From positions 62,001-126,000 of the forward strand of contig NZ_FMZQ01000005.1 in assembly GCF_900102635.1 (NCBI RefSeq): a stretch of DNA of 64,000 nt, read 5' to 3'. The notes below the pieces were generated by a model. The model had not been told where the DNA came from, did not search any database, and saw only the letters and a program-made list of their open reading frames with translations. Both the position numbers and the translations under genes were made by a program. Below are positions 43,411-51,954 of the stretch, piece after piece; the stretch's first letter is position 1; each line of letters starts with the position of its first letter. Source of the DNA: Ectopseudomonas chengduensis (GTDB lineage: Bacteria > Pseudomonadota > Gammaproteobacteria > Pseudomonadales > Pseudomonadaceae).

Positions 43411-43657
43411 GCAGCCTTCCTAAAGCGATGAACGGTCCACGCGCGAGAAGCCGCAGACCAAAGACAGCAGGTTAGCGAAAAGCACCGCCGAGGGGAATGG
43501 CGAAGCCTTGTGCATCGGACGACGGCCTGCGCCGATAGCCGGTCGCGGAAAAACGCAGGTAGTGTTCAAACGACCTGATAAGCCCTTGTCCGTTGCTTGT
43601 GCCGGATTGGTGGCACCAGTACCATTACGGCTCAATTTTTCCGGCAGGAGCGGTTGC

Positions 43658-44539
43658 ATGATTGCGGGCAGTATGGTGGCACTGGTCACGCCCATGGACG
43701 CGCAGGGTGGTCTGGATTGGGATGCCCTGAGCAAACTGGTGGACTTCCACCTGCAAGAGGGGACCAATGCCATCGTCGCGGTCGGCACCACGGGTGAATC
43801 CCCCACACTGGATTTCGACAGCGAACACTTAGAGGTGATTCGCCGCGTGGTCGATCAGGTTGCCGGGCGTATCCCGGTAATCGCCGGCACCGGTGCCAAC
43901 AGCACCCGCGAGGCCGTGGAGTGGACCCAGGCCGCCAAGGATGTCGGCGCCGACGCCTGCCTGCTGGTCACCCCGTACTACAACAAGCCGACCCAGGAAG
44001 GCCTGTACCTGCACTTCCGCCATATCGCCGAAGCCGTGGACATCCCGCAGATTCTCTACAACGTGCCGGGCCGCACCGTGTGCGACATGCTCCCGGAAAC
44101 CGTCGAGCGCCTGTCGAAGATCGACAACATCATCGGCATCAAGGAAGCCACTGGCGACCTTCAGCGCGCCCAGGACGTGCTGGATCGCGTCAGCAAGGAT
44201 TTCCTCGTCTACTCCGGTGACGACGCCACCGCGGTGGAGCTGATGCTGCTCGGCGGCAAGGGCAACATCTCCGTCACCGCCAACGTTGCGCCGCGTGCCA
44301 TGAGCGATCTGTGCGCTGCCGCCATGCGTGGCGAGGCGGCCATCGCTCGCGCCATCAACGACCGTCTGATGCCGCTGCACAAGGCGCTGTTCCTCGAATC
44401 CAACCCGATTCCGGTGAAATGGGCGCTGCACGAAATGGGTCTGATGGGCGACGGTATTCGTCTGCCGCTGACCTGGCTCAGCCCGCGCTGTCACGAACCG
44501 CTGCGCCAGGCCATGCGCCAGTGCGGTGTATTGGCTTAA
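43658..44539 (+). CDS. dapA: 4-hydroxy-tetrahydrodipicolinate synthase
   Basis: Protein of 293 residues that condenses pyruvate with aspartate semialdehyde, the first step specific to lysine and diaminopimelate synthesis. The start ATG at 43658 ([13 protein letters not shown]) follows GGCAGGAGCGGTTGC; the longer frame from 43508 is rejected on length. Active-site residues are in place: GTTGES at 43-48 (T45), Y134 in ILYNVPGR and the Schiff-base lysine K162 in GIKEATGD. BamC follows after 16 bp, the same pairing as E. coli dapA-bamC (nlpB/dapX). Confidence 0.97.
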   Translation: MIAGSMVALVTPMDAQGGLDWDALSKLVDFHLQEGTNAIVAVGTTGESPTLDFDSEHLEVIRRVVDQVAGRIPVIAGTGANSTREAVEWTQAAKDVGADACLLVTPYYNKPTQEGLYLHFRHIAEAVDIPQILYNVPGRTVCDMLPETVERLSKIDNIIGIKEATGDLQRAQDVLDRVSKDFLVYSGDDATAVELMLLGGKGNISVTANVAPRAMSDLCAAAMRGEAAIARAINDRLMPLHKALFLESNPIPVKWALHEMGLMGDGIRLPLTWLSPRCHEPLRQAMRQCGVLA

Positions 44540-44555
44540 CTCAAGGATTCTACGC

Positions 44556-45677
44556 ATGAAGCGACTGGCCGGATTTTCCGCCCTTGCTCTGATCGTCTCC
44601 AGCACCAGCGGTTGCGGCTGGCTCTGGGGTGAAAATGGCTACTTCCGTGATCGCGGTAGCGACTACCTGGAAGCGCGTCAGACTGCACCGATGCAATTGC
44701 CGGCTGATGTCCAGGCCAAGCGTCTCGATCCGTTGCTGCCGGTGCCTGCCCAGGTAGCCAGCAGCACCGCGACCCCGGCCGAATTCGAAGTGCCGCGCCC
44801 GCAAGGCCTGCAGGTACGTGCCGACGAACGCGAGTTCAGCCTGCAGCGCAGCGGTGATTCGCGTTGGGTCGTGGCCCAGCGCGTGCCGGCCGAAGTCTGG
44901 CCGCTGGTGCGTCAGTTCTTCGAGGACAACGGTTTCCGCATCGCCAGCGAGCGTCCGCAAACCGGCGAATTCATCACCTCCTGGCAGCGTTTCGATGAGC
45001 TCTCCACGAGCATGGCGCGCAGTCTGAGCAGCCGCGTTTCCGGCGTTGCGGCGGACGCCGAAACCCGTGTGCGCGTGCGCATCGAGCCGGGCGTACAGCG
45101 CAACACCAGTGAAGTCTTCGTCACCAGCGCCGAGCGTCCTGCCGGCAGCACTGCCGATGTCGATTTCGCTGCCCGTAGCGGCAATGCCAGCCTCGAAGCT
45201 GCACTGCTCGACGAAATGCTGGTGAGCATGGCTCGTGGCGTGGAGCAGGGCGGCTCGGTATCGCTGCTCGCCGCACGCGACTACGATGCGCCCAGCCGCG
45301 TCAGCCTGAGCGAAGACGGCAACGGCAACCCGGTGCTCAACCTCGGCGCCGATTTCGACCGCGCCTGGTCTGGCGTCGGCCGTTCGCTGGAGCTCGGCAA
45401 CGTGCGCGTCGACGACCTCAACCGCAGCCTTGGCCTGTACTACATCAACATGGCCGAAGGCGCTCAGATCAACGAAGAGAAGCCAGGCTTCTTCGGTCGC
45501 ATGTTCGGCAGCGCGCCGAGCAAGGAAGAGATCGAAGCCCGCGCCGAGCGCTATCAGGTGCGCCTGACTCCGGTTGGCGATGGCGTCCAGGTCACCGTGG
45601 AAAAAGACCTCAACACCGTAGCCCCGGCCGATGTATCGCGCCGCGTGCTGAGCCTGATCCAGGATAATCTCGGCTGA
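44556..45677 (+). CDS. bamC: Outer-membrane assembly lipoprotein BamC
   Basis: Protein of 373 residues with a lipoprotein signal peptide; lipidated cysteine C20 in SSTSGCGW. The early mature region is extended and low in structure, as in BamC, and is followed by two helix-grip domains (about 100-215 and 230-370; QRVPAEVWPLVRQFFEDNGF begins the first). BamC is an accessory subunit of the BAM complex that inserts beta-barrel proteins. Co-transcribed with dapA. No terminator as strong as others follows it; purC starts 243 bp later. Confidence 0.9.
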   Translation: MKRLAGFSALALIVSSTSGCGWLWGENGYFRDRGSDYLEARQTAPMQLPADVQAKRLDPLLPVPAQVASSTATPAEFEVPRPQGLQVRADEREFSLQRSGDSRWVVAQRVPAEVWPLVRQFFEDNGFRIASERPQTGEFITSWQRFDELSTSMARSLSSRVSGVAADAETRVRVRIEPGVQRNTSEVFVTSAERPAGSTADVDFAARSGNASLEAALLDEMLVSMARGVEQGGSVSLLAARDYDAPSRVSLSEDGNGNPVLNLGADFDRAWSGVGRSLELGNVRVDDLNRSLGLYYINMAEGAQINEEKPGFFGRMFGSAPSKEEIEARAERYQVRLTPVGDGVQVTVEKDLNTVAPADVSRRVLSLIQDNLG

Positions 45678-45920
45678 TCGGCGCCAGCAGGTCGTTGAAA
45701 AACGGCCTGCAGCGCGCTCCAGCCGTTAATCGATGGGCGAAACCCGCAAAGGTTTCGCCTTGTTAGTGTGAAAGTCGCGCAGCGACGTCTTCCTTCAGTC
45801 CTTCTCCCTCCGGGAGAAGGTGGCGCGAAGCGCCGGATGAGGGAGGGCATGCCGCGAAGGCTTTCATCATTCGGGATGCCTCTCGCGGCATACCCGTTTG
45901 CCAGAAACGGAAATGCCGAC

Positions 45921-46790
45921 ATGAGCACACCCACCACCCTGAGCCTGAAGAAGATCTACTCGGGCAAGGTCCGCGACCTCTACGAAATCGACGACAAGCG
46001 CATGCTGATGGTGGCCACTGATCGTCTGTCGGCATTCGACGTCATCCTCGAACAACCGATTCCGGAGAAGGGCAAGATCCTCACCGCCATCTCCAACTTC
46101 TGGTTCGACAAGCTGGCTGGCGTGGTGCCCAACCACTTCACCGGTGACAAGGTCGAGGACGTGGTGTCCGCCGCCGAGCTGCCACTGGTCGAAGGCCGTG
46201 CGGTCGTCGCCAAGCGCCTCAAGCCGGTCGCTGTCGAAGCCATCGTGCGTGGCTACATCGTCGGCTCCGGCTGGAAGGAATACCAGAAGAGCGGCACCGT
46301 CTGCGGCATCGCCCTGCCGGCAGGCCTGAAGGAGGCGGCCAAACTGCCGCAACCGATCTTCACCCCCTCGACCAAGGCCGCCGTGGGCGATCATGACGAG
46401 AACATCAGCTTCGCGCAGTGTGAAGCCATCATCGGCGCCGAACTGGCTGCCAAGGTTCGTGACACCGCGATCAAGCTGTACACCACGGCTGTCGAGTACG
46501 CCGCCACTCGCGGCATCATCATCGCCGACACCAAGTTCGAATTCGGTCTGGACGAAGACGGCACCCTGACCCTGATGGACGAAGTGCTGACCCCGGACTC
46601 CAGCCGCTTCTGGCCGGCCGACAGCTACGCCGAAGGCAGCAACCCGCCGAGCTTCGACAAGCAGTTCGTGCGCGACTGGCTGGAATCCACCGGCTGGAAC
46701 AAGCAAGCCCCGGCCCCGGCCGTACCGGCAGACGTCGCGCAGAAAACCGCCGACAAGTACCGCGAAGCGCTGACCCGCCTGACCGCTTGA
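45921..46790 (+). CDS. purC: SAICAR synthetase, long (yeast Ade1-like) class
   Basis: Protein of 289 residues catalysing step 7/8 of purine synthesis, joining aspartate to CAIR. The start ATG at 45921 ([20 protein letters not shown]) is chosen; the longer frame from 45768 has no support. Motifs: [39 protein letters not shown]-like [17 protein letters not shown], and [11 protein letters not shown], the SAICAR signature. This is the longer class seen in yeast and some beta- and gammaproteobacteria. From memory, P. aeruginosa has a 236-residue, E. coli-like enzyme in the same place (next to tRNA-Ser), so this may be a non-orthologous replacement. Confidence 0.92.
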   Translation: MSTPTTLSLKKIYSGKVRDLYEIDDKRMLMVATDRLSAFDVILEQPIPEKGKILTAISNFWFDKLAGVVPNHFTGDKVEDVVSAAELPLVEGRAVVAKRLKPVAVEAIVRGYIVGSGWKEYQKSGTVCGIALPAGLKEAAKLPQPIFTPSTKAAVGDHDENISFAQCEAIIGAELAAKVRDTAIKLYTTAVEYAATRGIIIADTKFEFGLDEDGTLTLMDEVLTPDSSRFWPADSYAEGSNPPSFDKQFVRDWLESTGWNKQAPAPAVPADVAQKTADKYREALTRLTA

Positions 46791-46907
46791 GCCTTGCGAG
46801 AGAAGGCCGGGTAGCCCCGGCTTTTTCACAAGCGTCTGATAGAACACGAAATTTTTTCAAAATAAGCTTCGCCAAAGCGCATTCAGCTGTTATGATTCGC
46901 GCCGCTT

Positions 46908-46997
46908 GGGAAGATGCCGGAGTGGTCGAACGGGACGGATTCGAAATCCGTTGTGTCAGCAATGGCACCTAGGGTTCAAATCCCTATCTTCCCGCCA
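46908..46997 (+). tRNA. tRNA-Ser (anticodon CGA)
   Basis: A 90-nt tRNA with encoded CCA. Acceptor GGGAAGA (46908-46914) pairs with TCTTCCC (46987-46993), followed by discriminator G and CCA. The anticodon arm ACGGA-TTCGAAA-TCCGT gives anticodon CGA (reads UCG). A long variable arm (TGTGTCAGCAATGGCACC) is typical of serine tRNAs, and the T arm holds GGTTCAAAT. The integrated element uses the 3' end of this gene as its attachment site and leaves the gene intact. Confidence 0.96.
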
Positions 46998-47001
46998 TAT
47001 C
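46981..47001 (+). other. attL: left attachment core in tRNA-Ser
   Basis: 21-bp core shared exactly with 54015-54035. It covers the last 17 nt of the tRNA, including CCA, and four bases beyond. Confidence 0.88.
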
Positions 47002-47049
47002 GTAAAAAGCCTTATAAATCAACGGTTTATGAGGTTGTCGAAACGGCGA

Positions 47050-47082
47050 TTTGTAGCAACGGTTTGTAGCGTTTTTTGTAGC
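47050..47082 (+). repeat. Left arm-type integrase site candidates (three TTTGTAGC copies)
   Basis: TTTGTAGC occurs at 47050-47057, 47063-47070 and 47075-47082, in direct orientation with 13- and 12-bp spacing. Two more copies with 13-bp spacing lie at the other end of the element. Short, phased direct repeats near both att cores are the pattern of tyrosine-recombinase arm sites. They are enclosed in a stem formed by GGCGATTTGTAG (47045-47056) and CTACGAATCGCC (47094-47105), followed by a T-tract. Confidence 0.65.
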
Positions 47083-47105
47083 GCAAGCCTGACCTACGAA
47101 TCGCC

Positions 47106-47380
47106 TTTTTTCTTTGTCTTTCGGGGCGTTCTGCCCTGTCCTATGCCAATCCATACCCTCTACCTTGAAAGGCCGTCCAAGGCGTTTCTAGGGGCTTCTC
47201 CGTTCGCTTTGAGGATCGAGGTCGCCAAGCGGGCGAAGGCTCTGCATTCGCTCGGTTGGTGGCCGGTTTAGGAATGGGTGTAAGTGGGTGAGGATATGGT
47301 TTTCGCTAACGGAATGAGCAAGCAGAGAAACCCGGTTCGGGTGCTATTATCTGATATAGGCTTTTGCACTGATTATAATG
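47106..47380. other. Gene-free left end of the element
   Basis: No gene is supported here. A 63-codon frame at 47284-47475 mostly overlaps the rep gene in antisense and is rejected. GC content begins to fall near 47280. An origin downstream of rep would be expected here for a ColE2-type replicon, but I could not identify one with confidence. Confidence 0.4.
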
Positions 47381-48295
47381 CTATGTCTGTTCTCTCCAAT
47401 AAAACACGGTTCTACGGCTTACTTTTAACTGTTGCATTACTTCTTGAATGCTTGCGCCGGATTCAAGCAAAATAATGCCTTCCTCTCTTTTTGTTCTGCC
47501 TTTCTGCTTGCCTCTAATCGCTTGAATCTCTGGTGTATGAGTTTTGGCGATGTAGTCTTCAAAGGTCCCACGGTTGAAGTTTCTAAACGTCCACTTTGCT
47601 ACGCTCTTGGCCGTGTGTTTGACTTCTGCGGTATCCAATGGGGTAGAAAACTGGCTGTTGTAGCCCGTGGCTCTATCCAAGCAAGCGTTTAGCCATTGGT
47701 CATAGTCAGGCCAGCCCTGACGGATAGCCTTATATGCCCATGTCCTTAGTTTCTCGAATAGTGTGCAGTTCCTGCCTAGTCCATAGTCGGGAAGGGGCTT
47801 GCGCTTGTTCTGGTAGGGGGATAGGTCCAGGTAATCGGCTAGGCTGTCTAGGGTGTAAAGTTCTGGCTCCCACTGTTTGACGATCCAATGTGGATTGAGT
47901 GGGTTTTTACAGATAAGCCCTGAATAACCTATGTCAGCGTCGAGAAGATCACGCATAGCGTTGTCGATAGCCCCAGCGTAGCGTAAAGGGGCTGTTTTGC
48001 CGTCGATTGCGGTTCGGATAGGGGTATATAACCCGTAGAGCAAATGAGCGTGCCCATTGGCCGGATTACGAGCGATTAGGTTAGGTGGTGGCGCTCCTAC
48101 CTGTTCCCAGTGCAGTCCAGCGTCTCGACGGTCTACGTCATAGACAAGCCATAATTTATGGGTAGGGCCATTCGGTTGAATGTGGCGAGCAAGTGCGGCT
48201 TTCTCTTTTTTGTTTATTTTTAAGCCGTTTGATAAGTGGTCAGCGTGATACGGTCTTGCTGGTAGTTTCTCGTTAAATAGGTCTAAGCATTCCAT
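47381..48295 (-). CDS. ColE2-type replication initiator/primase (Rep)
   Basis: Protein of 304 residues, start ATG at 48295 preceded by AGAGGAATACA. The N-terminal part (ARHIQPNGPTHKLWLVYDVDR through NGHAHLLYGLYTPI) is the replicase/primase fold of the ColE2 family; a PriCT-1-like segment follows (about 230-270; VAKWTFRNFNRGTFEDYIAK). The C-terminus has a helix-turn-helix (EEGIILLESGASIQEVMQQL with KVSRRTVFYWRE) for binding the origin. ColE2 Rep proteins prime leading-strand synthesis at a small origin. Its presence in an integrated element suggests autonomous replication after excision. GC content is higher than in the genes to its right, so the element is mosaic. Confidence 0.88.
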   Translation of the reverse strand: MECLDLFNEKLPARPYHADHLSNGLKINKKEKAALARHIQPNGPTHKLWLVYDVDRRDAGLHWEQVGAPPPNLIARNPANGHAHLLYGLYTPIRTAIDGKTAPLRYAGAIDNAMRDLLDADIGYSGLICKNPLNPHWIVKQWEPELYTLDSLADYLDLSPYQNKRKPLPDYGLGRNCTLFEKLRTWAYKAIRQGWPDYDQWLNACLDRATGYNSQFSTPLDTAEVKHTAKSVAKWTFRNFNRGTFEDYIAKTHTPEIQAIRGKQKGRTKREEGIILLESGASIQEVMQQLKVSRRTVFYWREQT

Positions 48296-48346
48296 TGTAT
48301 TCCTCTTCTGGTTAATGTTCAGAAAGAGAAAACTTAGGAAGTGGTC

Positions 48347-48436
48347 TTGACAATGATTTATTTGATGATTAAATGAATATTGTTAAGTAAGTTGTTTAGT
48401 TTGATTGCCACCTTTCCAGAGGTGGTTTTCTCTTTC
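48347..48436 (+). ncRNA. Candidate antisense RNA against the rep leader
   Basis: A consensus -35 TTGACA (48347-48352) with an AT-rich region 17 bp later, and a hairpin CCACCT-TTCCAG-AGGTGG (48408-48425) followed by TTTTCTCTTT, lie on the plus strand, opposite the rep 5' leader. ColE2-type replicons are copy-controlled by a short antisense RNA in just this position. The -10 element is weak, so this remains a suggestion. Confidence 0.3.
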
Positions 48437-48543
48437 TGCTATATTCAAAATCTCACATTTTATAATTTTGTCAATGCGCTCTTGACTTATATTGTTTATG
48501 GGTTAATTTGTAATTAGCACAATCCTCAATTGTGTGTTTCTTG

Positions 48544-48576
48544 AAAAAAAGGCCAGCAAATGCTGGTCTTTTTTTG
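48544..48576. terminator. Bidirectional terminator hairpin
   Basis: AAAAAAAGGCCAGCA...TGCTGGTCTTTTTTT: a symmetric stem with A- and T-tracts. It insulates the rep control region from the pilin gene. Confidence 0.8.
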
Positions 48577-48636
48577 CTCTTCCATTATTGAATTTATGAG
48601 GTATATTGATATTAAGTAAACAATAAAAAGGAAAAT

Positions 48637-49179
48637 ATGGTAAGGAATGGAATTAGAAAAAGTGCCGGTTTGACATTAATTGAGTCATTAGTTGTTGTGG
48701 GTATTTTGCTAGGAATTGTTGCGATTGCTTTGACTTTGTATGGGACTGTCAAAGATAGGCTAAATGTAAAGAATGAGTCCGAAAATATATCTTTTGTATA
48801 CTCTCAGGTTCTAGATTTGTTTAGTGATGAAACTACGGATGAGCTAGAGAATGCTTTGGCTGTTGAGTCTGGAATATTTCCGAAGAAGATGAAGATCGTT
48901 GGTGGGGATAGAGTATATAATTCTTGGGGTGGTTCTGTAGTAATCAAGGGTGAGAGTAATAGCAATGCTTTCACTTTGGAGTATAAAAAAGTTCCGAAAG
49001 AGGGTGTATGTGTTGATTTGGTGAGAAACCAGCGAAAAGTTGGTTGGGATTCTGTTTCGATTGGTAGTAAAGATATTACTTATAGTGAAATGACCGCAAC
49101 GGAGTTGTCTGGCAGTTGCACAGGTGGGTCAGGTGATACGGTAGATATATTGTTTGAATATGGAGTTGATTCTGAGTAA
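48637..49179 (+). CDS. Type IVb-like prepilin (orphan pilin)
   Basis: Protein of 180 residues. The first eleven residues (MVRNGIRKSAG) are a short positively charged leader; cleavage by a prepilin peptidase is predicted at G11/L12, and the mature start LTLIESLVVVGILLGIVAIA has the essential Glu at +5 (E16) and the hydrophobic pilin helix. The segment VYNSWGGSVVI (93-103) resembles the NxWGG block of PilS/TcpA-type IVb pilins, and C125 with C161 could form the C-terminal disulfide loop. No assembly ATPase, secretin or peptidase is encoded on the element, so it would depend on host type IV pilus or helper-plasmid machinery. Codon use is AT-rich (much below the chromosome). Confidence 0.82.
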   Translation: MVRNGIRKSAGLTLIESLVVVGILLGIVAIALTLYGTVKDRLNVKNESENISFVYSQVLDLFSDETTDELENALAVESGIFPKKMKIVGGDRVYNSWGGSVVIKGESNSNAFTLEYKKVPKEGVCVDLVRNQRKVGWDSVSIGSKDITYSEMTATELSGSCTGGSGDTVDILFEYGVDSE

Positions 49180-49180
49180 T

Positions 49181-49209
49181 AAAAAGCCCGCTTAATTGCG
49201 GGCTTTTTA
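49181..49209. terminator. Bidirectional terminator between pilin and secreted-protein genes
   Basis: Perfect 11-bp stem AAAAAGCCCGC/GCGGGCTTTTT with a 6-nt loop, between convergent genes. Confidence 0.88.
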
Positions 49210-49225
49210 TTGGTGAGATTTAGAT

Positions 49226-49666
49226 TTAACTTTCATAATCCCAAATCGGACCATAGGAGCCAAAACAACTGTTCAAAATTGCTTCAGTAGTTATTCCGTG
49301 GGGAATAAGCTCCCCCCATTCATTTATCTCCATTACAAGGGAGTTGTGTTGCTGTCCATTACGCATTTGAATGAAGTCTACGATTCTTACAGACTTCCCC
49401 CTGCTATCAATATTGGTTATCACTGGTATTTCAGGGTTATTCATTTGAGCTAATCTTGCTAGCAGCACATTTCTTAGTGGCAAGAAACGTCCATCCTGAG
49501 CGTTGCACTCAATATCAAAAGACTCAACGGCATCCATAGCATAAACCGTCTCGTAAACGATTCTCTTACCGTGACGACTTTCAAGGTCATCTATAAACTT
49601 TTGATTTTCACCTGCAATTGCGTTCCATGCTGATATAGCAAGGATTATAGGTATAATTTTTTTCAC
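49226..49666 (-). CDS. Small secreted protein of unknown function
   Basis: Protein of 146 residues with a clear signal peptide (MKKIIPIILAISAWNAIA, cleaved near residue 18). The mature protein has two cysteines (in DIECNAQDG and LNSCFGSYG) that could form a disulfide. I do not recognise a family. It lies on the minus strand, just after the small membrane-protein gene and convergent with the pilin gene; the AT-rich codon use matches the element. Being secreted and beside a pilin, it could act at the cell surface, but nothing more can be said. Confidence 0.7.
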   Translation of the reverse strand: MKKIIPIILAISAWNAIAGENQKFIDDLESRHGKRIVYETVYAMDAVESFDIECNAQDGRFLPLRNVLLARLAQMNNPEIPVITNIDSRGKSVRIVDFIQMRNGQQHNSLVMEINEWGELIPHGITTEAILNSCFGSYGPIWDYES

Positions 49667-49688
49667 GCCCGATATCCCTATCTACAAT

Positions 49689-49967
49689 TCACTGTTTTTG
49701 CTTAGCAATGATTTGATTTAAACTGCTTTGCAAGCCTTCAATTTTTCTTGTCTGCCATTCCAGCGACTCTTTAATTGAGAGAACAGTAATAAAATGCCCT
49801 ACTAGTGGGACTGCCGCAACAAAACCAATGATTCCCCCGATTAGCCCTTTGAACATGCTTCCATCATAAGGGTTAATATTATACCCGGCAAAAAAACCAG
49901 CAGCAGCGGCGACAAATAAAAGTAGTATAAGCATCCATTCATAAATTGAAATTATGAAATCTCTCAT
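49689..49967 (-). CDS. Small membrane protein of unknown function
   Basis: Protein of 92 residues with two predicted membrane helices (about 8-28 and 41-62) and a cytoplasmic helical tail (WQTRKIEGLQSSLNQIIAKQ) likely to form a coiled coil. Start ATG at 49967 follows GAAAGGAGAATAG, a strong ribosome-binding site. It probably forms a transcription unit with the secreted-protein gene 22 bp downstream. No family is recognised. Confidence 0.7.
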   Translation of the reverse strand: MRDFIISIYEWMLILLLFVAAAAGFFAGYNINPYDGSMFKGLIGGIIGFVAAVPLVGHFITVLSIKESLEWQTRKIEGLQSSLNQIIAKQKQ

Positions 49968-50081
49968 TTCTATTCTCCTTTCGTGAGGTAAGCAATTCGA
50001 TGTAGCGCTGCAATTAGAGGAGCAGAGGTTAGATTAGCATAGCTTGATTTCAAAATGCCATGCTCACAAATGAGAAAAGCC

Positions 50082-50105
50082 AAAGCACCCTGCTTGAGTG
50101 CTTTT
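50082..50105. terminator. Terminator at the end of the relaxase gene
   Basis: Stem AAAGCAC/GTGCTTT with A-rich and T-rich flanks; overlaps the relaxase stop codon. Confidence 0.65.
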
Positions 50106-51954
50106 ATTGATATGGATTATTGGGATTATTGGGATTGTTGAATGGGCTTGGTGGTTTAGGCTTTAGCATCCTTCTCTTTCTTGCTACTTCTGCTTGCTTC
50201 TTCTCTTCCTCGTCAAACTCAATTGTTTGCTTGTCAGTTAACTTGTCGGAAGCCCATAGCTTAGCGTTGTCGATTACTCCGAACTCTACTCGTTTACTGT
50301 CTAGCCCGACTTCGTTTAATTTCTCATGGACGTTAAAGAGGTAATCCTTCCTTTTCTCTCTTCCTAAATAGCGTGCCGTCTGGAATACGTTTTCCTTTAG
50401 TTCTTTGTAGATTGGGTCGGTCGGCTCAGAAAGGCGCTGTGCGTTTAAGATCTTGTCGATTTTAACGTCTAGGCTGTAAATCAATGGTTGTAGTTCGTCA
50501 TTCAATATCGTCATTGCTTTAGTGATTTGAGCGTGTCGCTTCTCGTCTTTTACAATCTGAGCGTTTAGGGTTTTTATAGCCTTATTGTGTTTCTCTAGTT
50601 CTGCTGTGATTGTCTTCTCTAGTTCAGTCTTTTTCTTTTCAAGGACTCTAACGGTTTCCTTGGTTATTTTCTCTTGAGCAATAATGTTGTCGAGTTTTCT
50701 TTTTTGCTCGTTAAACTCATTGGAAAGTAAGTTGATTTTGTTCTTTGATGATGTTTCGATTTGCTCTAGTTTCTCTGTTTGTTCGACTATTAGAGTATTC
50801 TTTTTCTCTAGCGTTTGCTCTAGTTTGCTATTTTGAACTTCTGCCTGTTTTATCTCCTGCTGAGTTTTTTCTAGCGTTTCTGTTGCTTCTGCTAGTTGTT
50901 TCTCTCTTAGGGTGTAGAGATTGAATGCACGATCTTCCTTGGCTTTTTTGCTCTCAAGTCTGAGTTTCTTTCTTAGCTCAAGGCTTTCTTGCGTGGTTTC
51001 CACTCTGCTAGCGACAATAGGGATATTCTCATTTTTAAACTTATCGTTTATGTGTTGGTAGAACAGTTCTTGTAGTGCTTCGCCTATAATCTGGCTTTCC
51101 TCGTAGGTCTGGCTTTGGGTATTGACTGGATTGTATTCTTTGAAGAAGTCAATTGACTCAATGACCTTGTTAGCAAGCAAGGCTTGATGCTCTGTGAGGT
51201 CATATTCGCCTGTCCTTTGGTTTTTACAGTCGATAAAGATATGAGGGTGGTCGCCAACCTTCTTGTCTCCTTTGGCCTCTAGTTCGTCGCCGTGGTAAAC
51301 GGTTAGTAGGACTTTATAGTCTGGAAAATACTTTGAGTAAAAGTCTTGAATGCCGCTTATGTAGAAGTCGGCTGATAAATCTACTTGGTTGTGCATCGGG
51401 AACTTGAAGAAGGCTTCTTGAATAACCGTTTTTCTTCCATCCAGCGGTTTTTCTATCTGGATGATTCCATTGTGTAGGTCTATGTAATTTTGCACGCTTT
51501 TGAGCTTCTGAGCCTTTCTGCTCAGGTCAAAACCGTTGAAGTCTTCTGCGACTTGAAGGGGGTCTATGTGGTCGTTTCTTTCGATTAGATCTTCTAGGTA
51601 ATCAGCAACCGGATTCCCGGCTTCTTCCTTGATTATCTTCTTGATTTTGTACTTATATTTGCCTTTGGTTTCTATGTCCTCCTGCCTTTTCTCCTTGGTT
51701 CGATTTATTGCATAGAACGGTTTTAGCGTCTCCTTTATGAAGGAAAGTCCGTCCTGGGTATTCATTGCAACTCGCTTTCCATTAACGATAAAGACGTTTT
51801 TATGCGATAGCGATTCGTCCCATTGAAGTTTTTTTATCTCTTTGCTTGGGATTCGCAAAGAGTGTTTAAGAGACTTGTCCAGTTTTCGGATTCTTGAAAC
51901 TGAAAAATTTAGTCTCTTATATAGCATTGATGTTTCTTTAATCTGACCAGTCAT
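50104..51954 (-). CDS. MobV-like relaxase (mobilization protein)
   Basis: Protein of 616 residues. The N-terminal 320 residues look like a Mob/Pre relaxase: H221-G-D-E, a short insert, then H236-P-H238 match the HxDE...PHxH metal-binding motif III of MobV enzymes, which nick at oriT and lead a single strand into a helper conjugation channel. Residues about 330-515 form a long coiled coil (runs of E, K, Q with leucine spacing), and the C-terminus is Pro/Asn-rich (PSPFNNPNNPNNPYQ). The motif spacing is wider than in classical MobV, so a divergent branch is possible. It is encoded beside an inverted-repeat region suited to be its oriT. AT-rich codon use. Confidence 0.72.
   Translation of the reverse strand: MTGQIKETSMLYKRLNFSVSRIRKLDKSLKHSLRIPSKEIKKLQWDESLSHKNVFIVNGKRVAMNTQDGLSFIKETLKPFYAINRTKEKRQEDIETKGKYKYKIKKIIKEEAGNPVADYLEDLIERNDHIDPLQVAEDFNGFDLSRKAQKLKSVQNYIDLHNGIIQIEKPLDGRKTVIQEAFFKFPMHNQVDLSADFYISGIQDFYSKYFPDYKVLLTVYHGDELEAKGDKKVGDHPHIFIDCKNQRTGEYDLTEHQALLANKVIESIDFFKEYNPVNTQSQTYEESQIIGEALQELFYQHINDKFKNENIPIVASRVETTQESLELRKKLRLESKKAKEDRAFNLYTLREKQLAEATETLEKTQQEIKQAEVQNSKLEQTLEKKNTLIVEQTEKLEQIETSSKNKINLLSNEFNEQKRKLDNIIAQEKITKETVRVLEKKKTELEKTITAELEKHNKAIKTLNAQIVKDEKRHAQITKAMTILNDELQPLIYSLDVKIDKILNAQRLSEPTDPIYKELKENVFQTARYLGREKRKDYLFNVHEKLNEVGLDSKRVEFGVIDNAKLWASDKLTDKQTIEFDEEEKKQAEVARKRRMLKPKPPSPFNNPNNPNNPYQ

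Larger units (their letters stand above)
48296..48636. other. AT-rich divergent region between rep and pilin genes
   Basis: Contains the candidate antisense RNA, a minus-strand TTGACA at 48469-48474 that may belong to the rep promoter, a terminator at 48544-48576 and the pilin ribosome-binding site AAAAGGAAAAT just before 48637. No gene is seen. Confidence 0.5.

Noticed and set aside
47008..47016. AAGCCTTAT near attL as a possible ColE2 origin core
   Set aside because: Too short a match to the origin sequence I remember; the rest of the expected origin is not visible.
46906..47271. Possible gene of 121 codons across tRNA-Ser and the left end of the element
   Set aside because: It overlaps the tRNA gene and att core and has no recognisable product.
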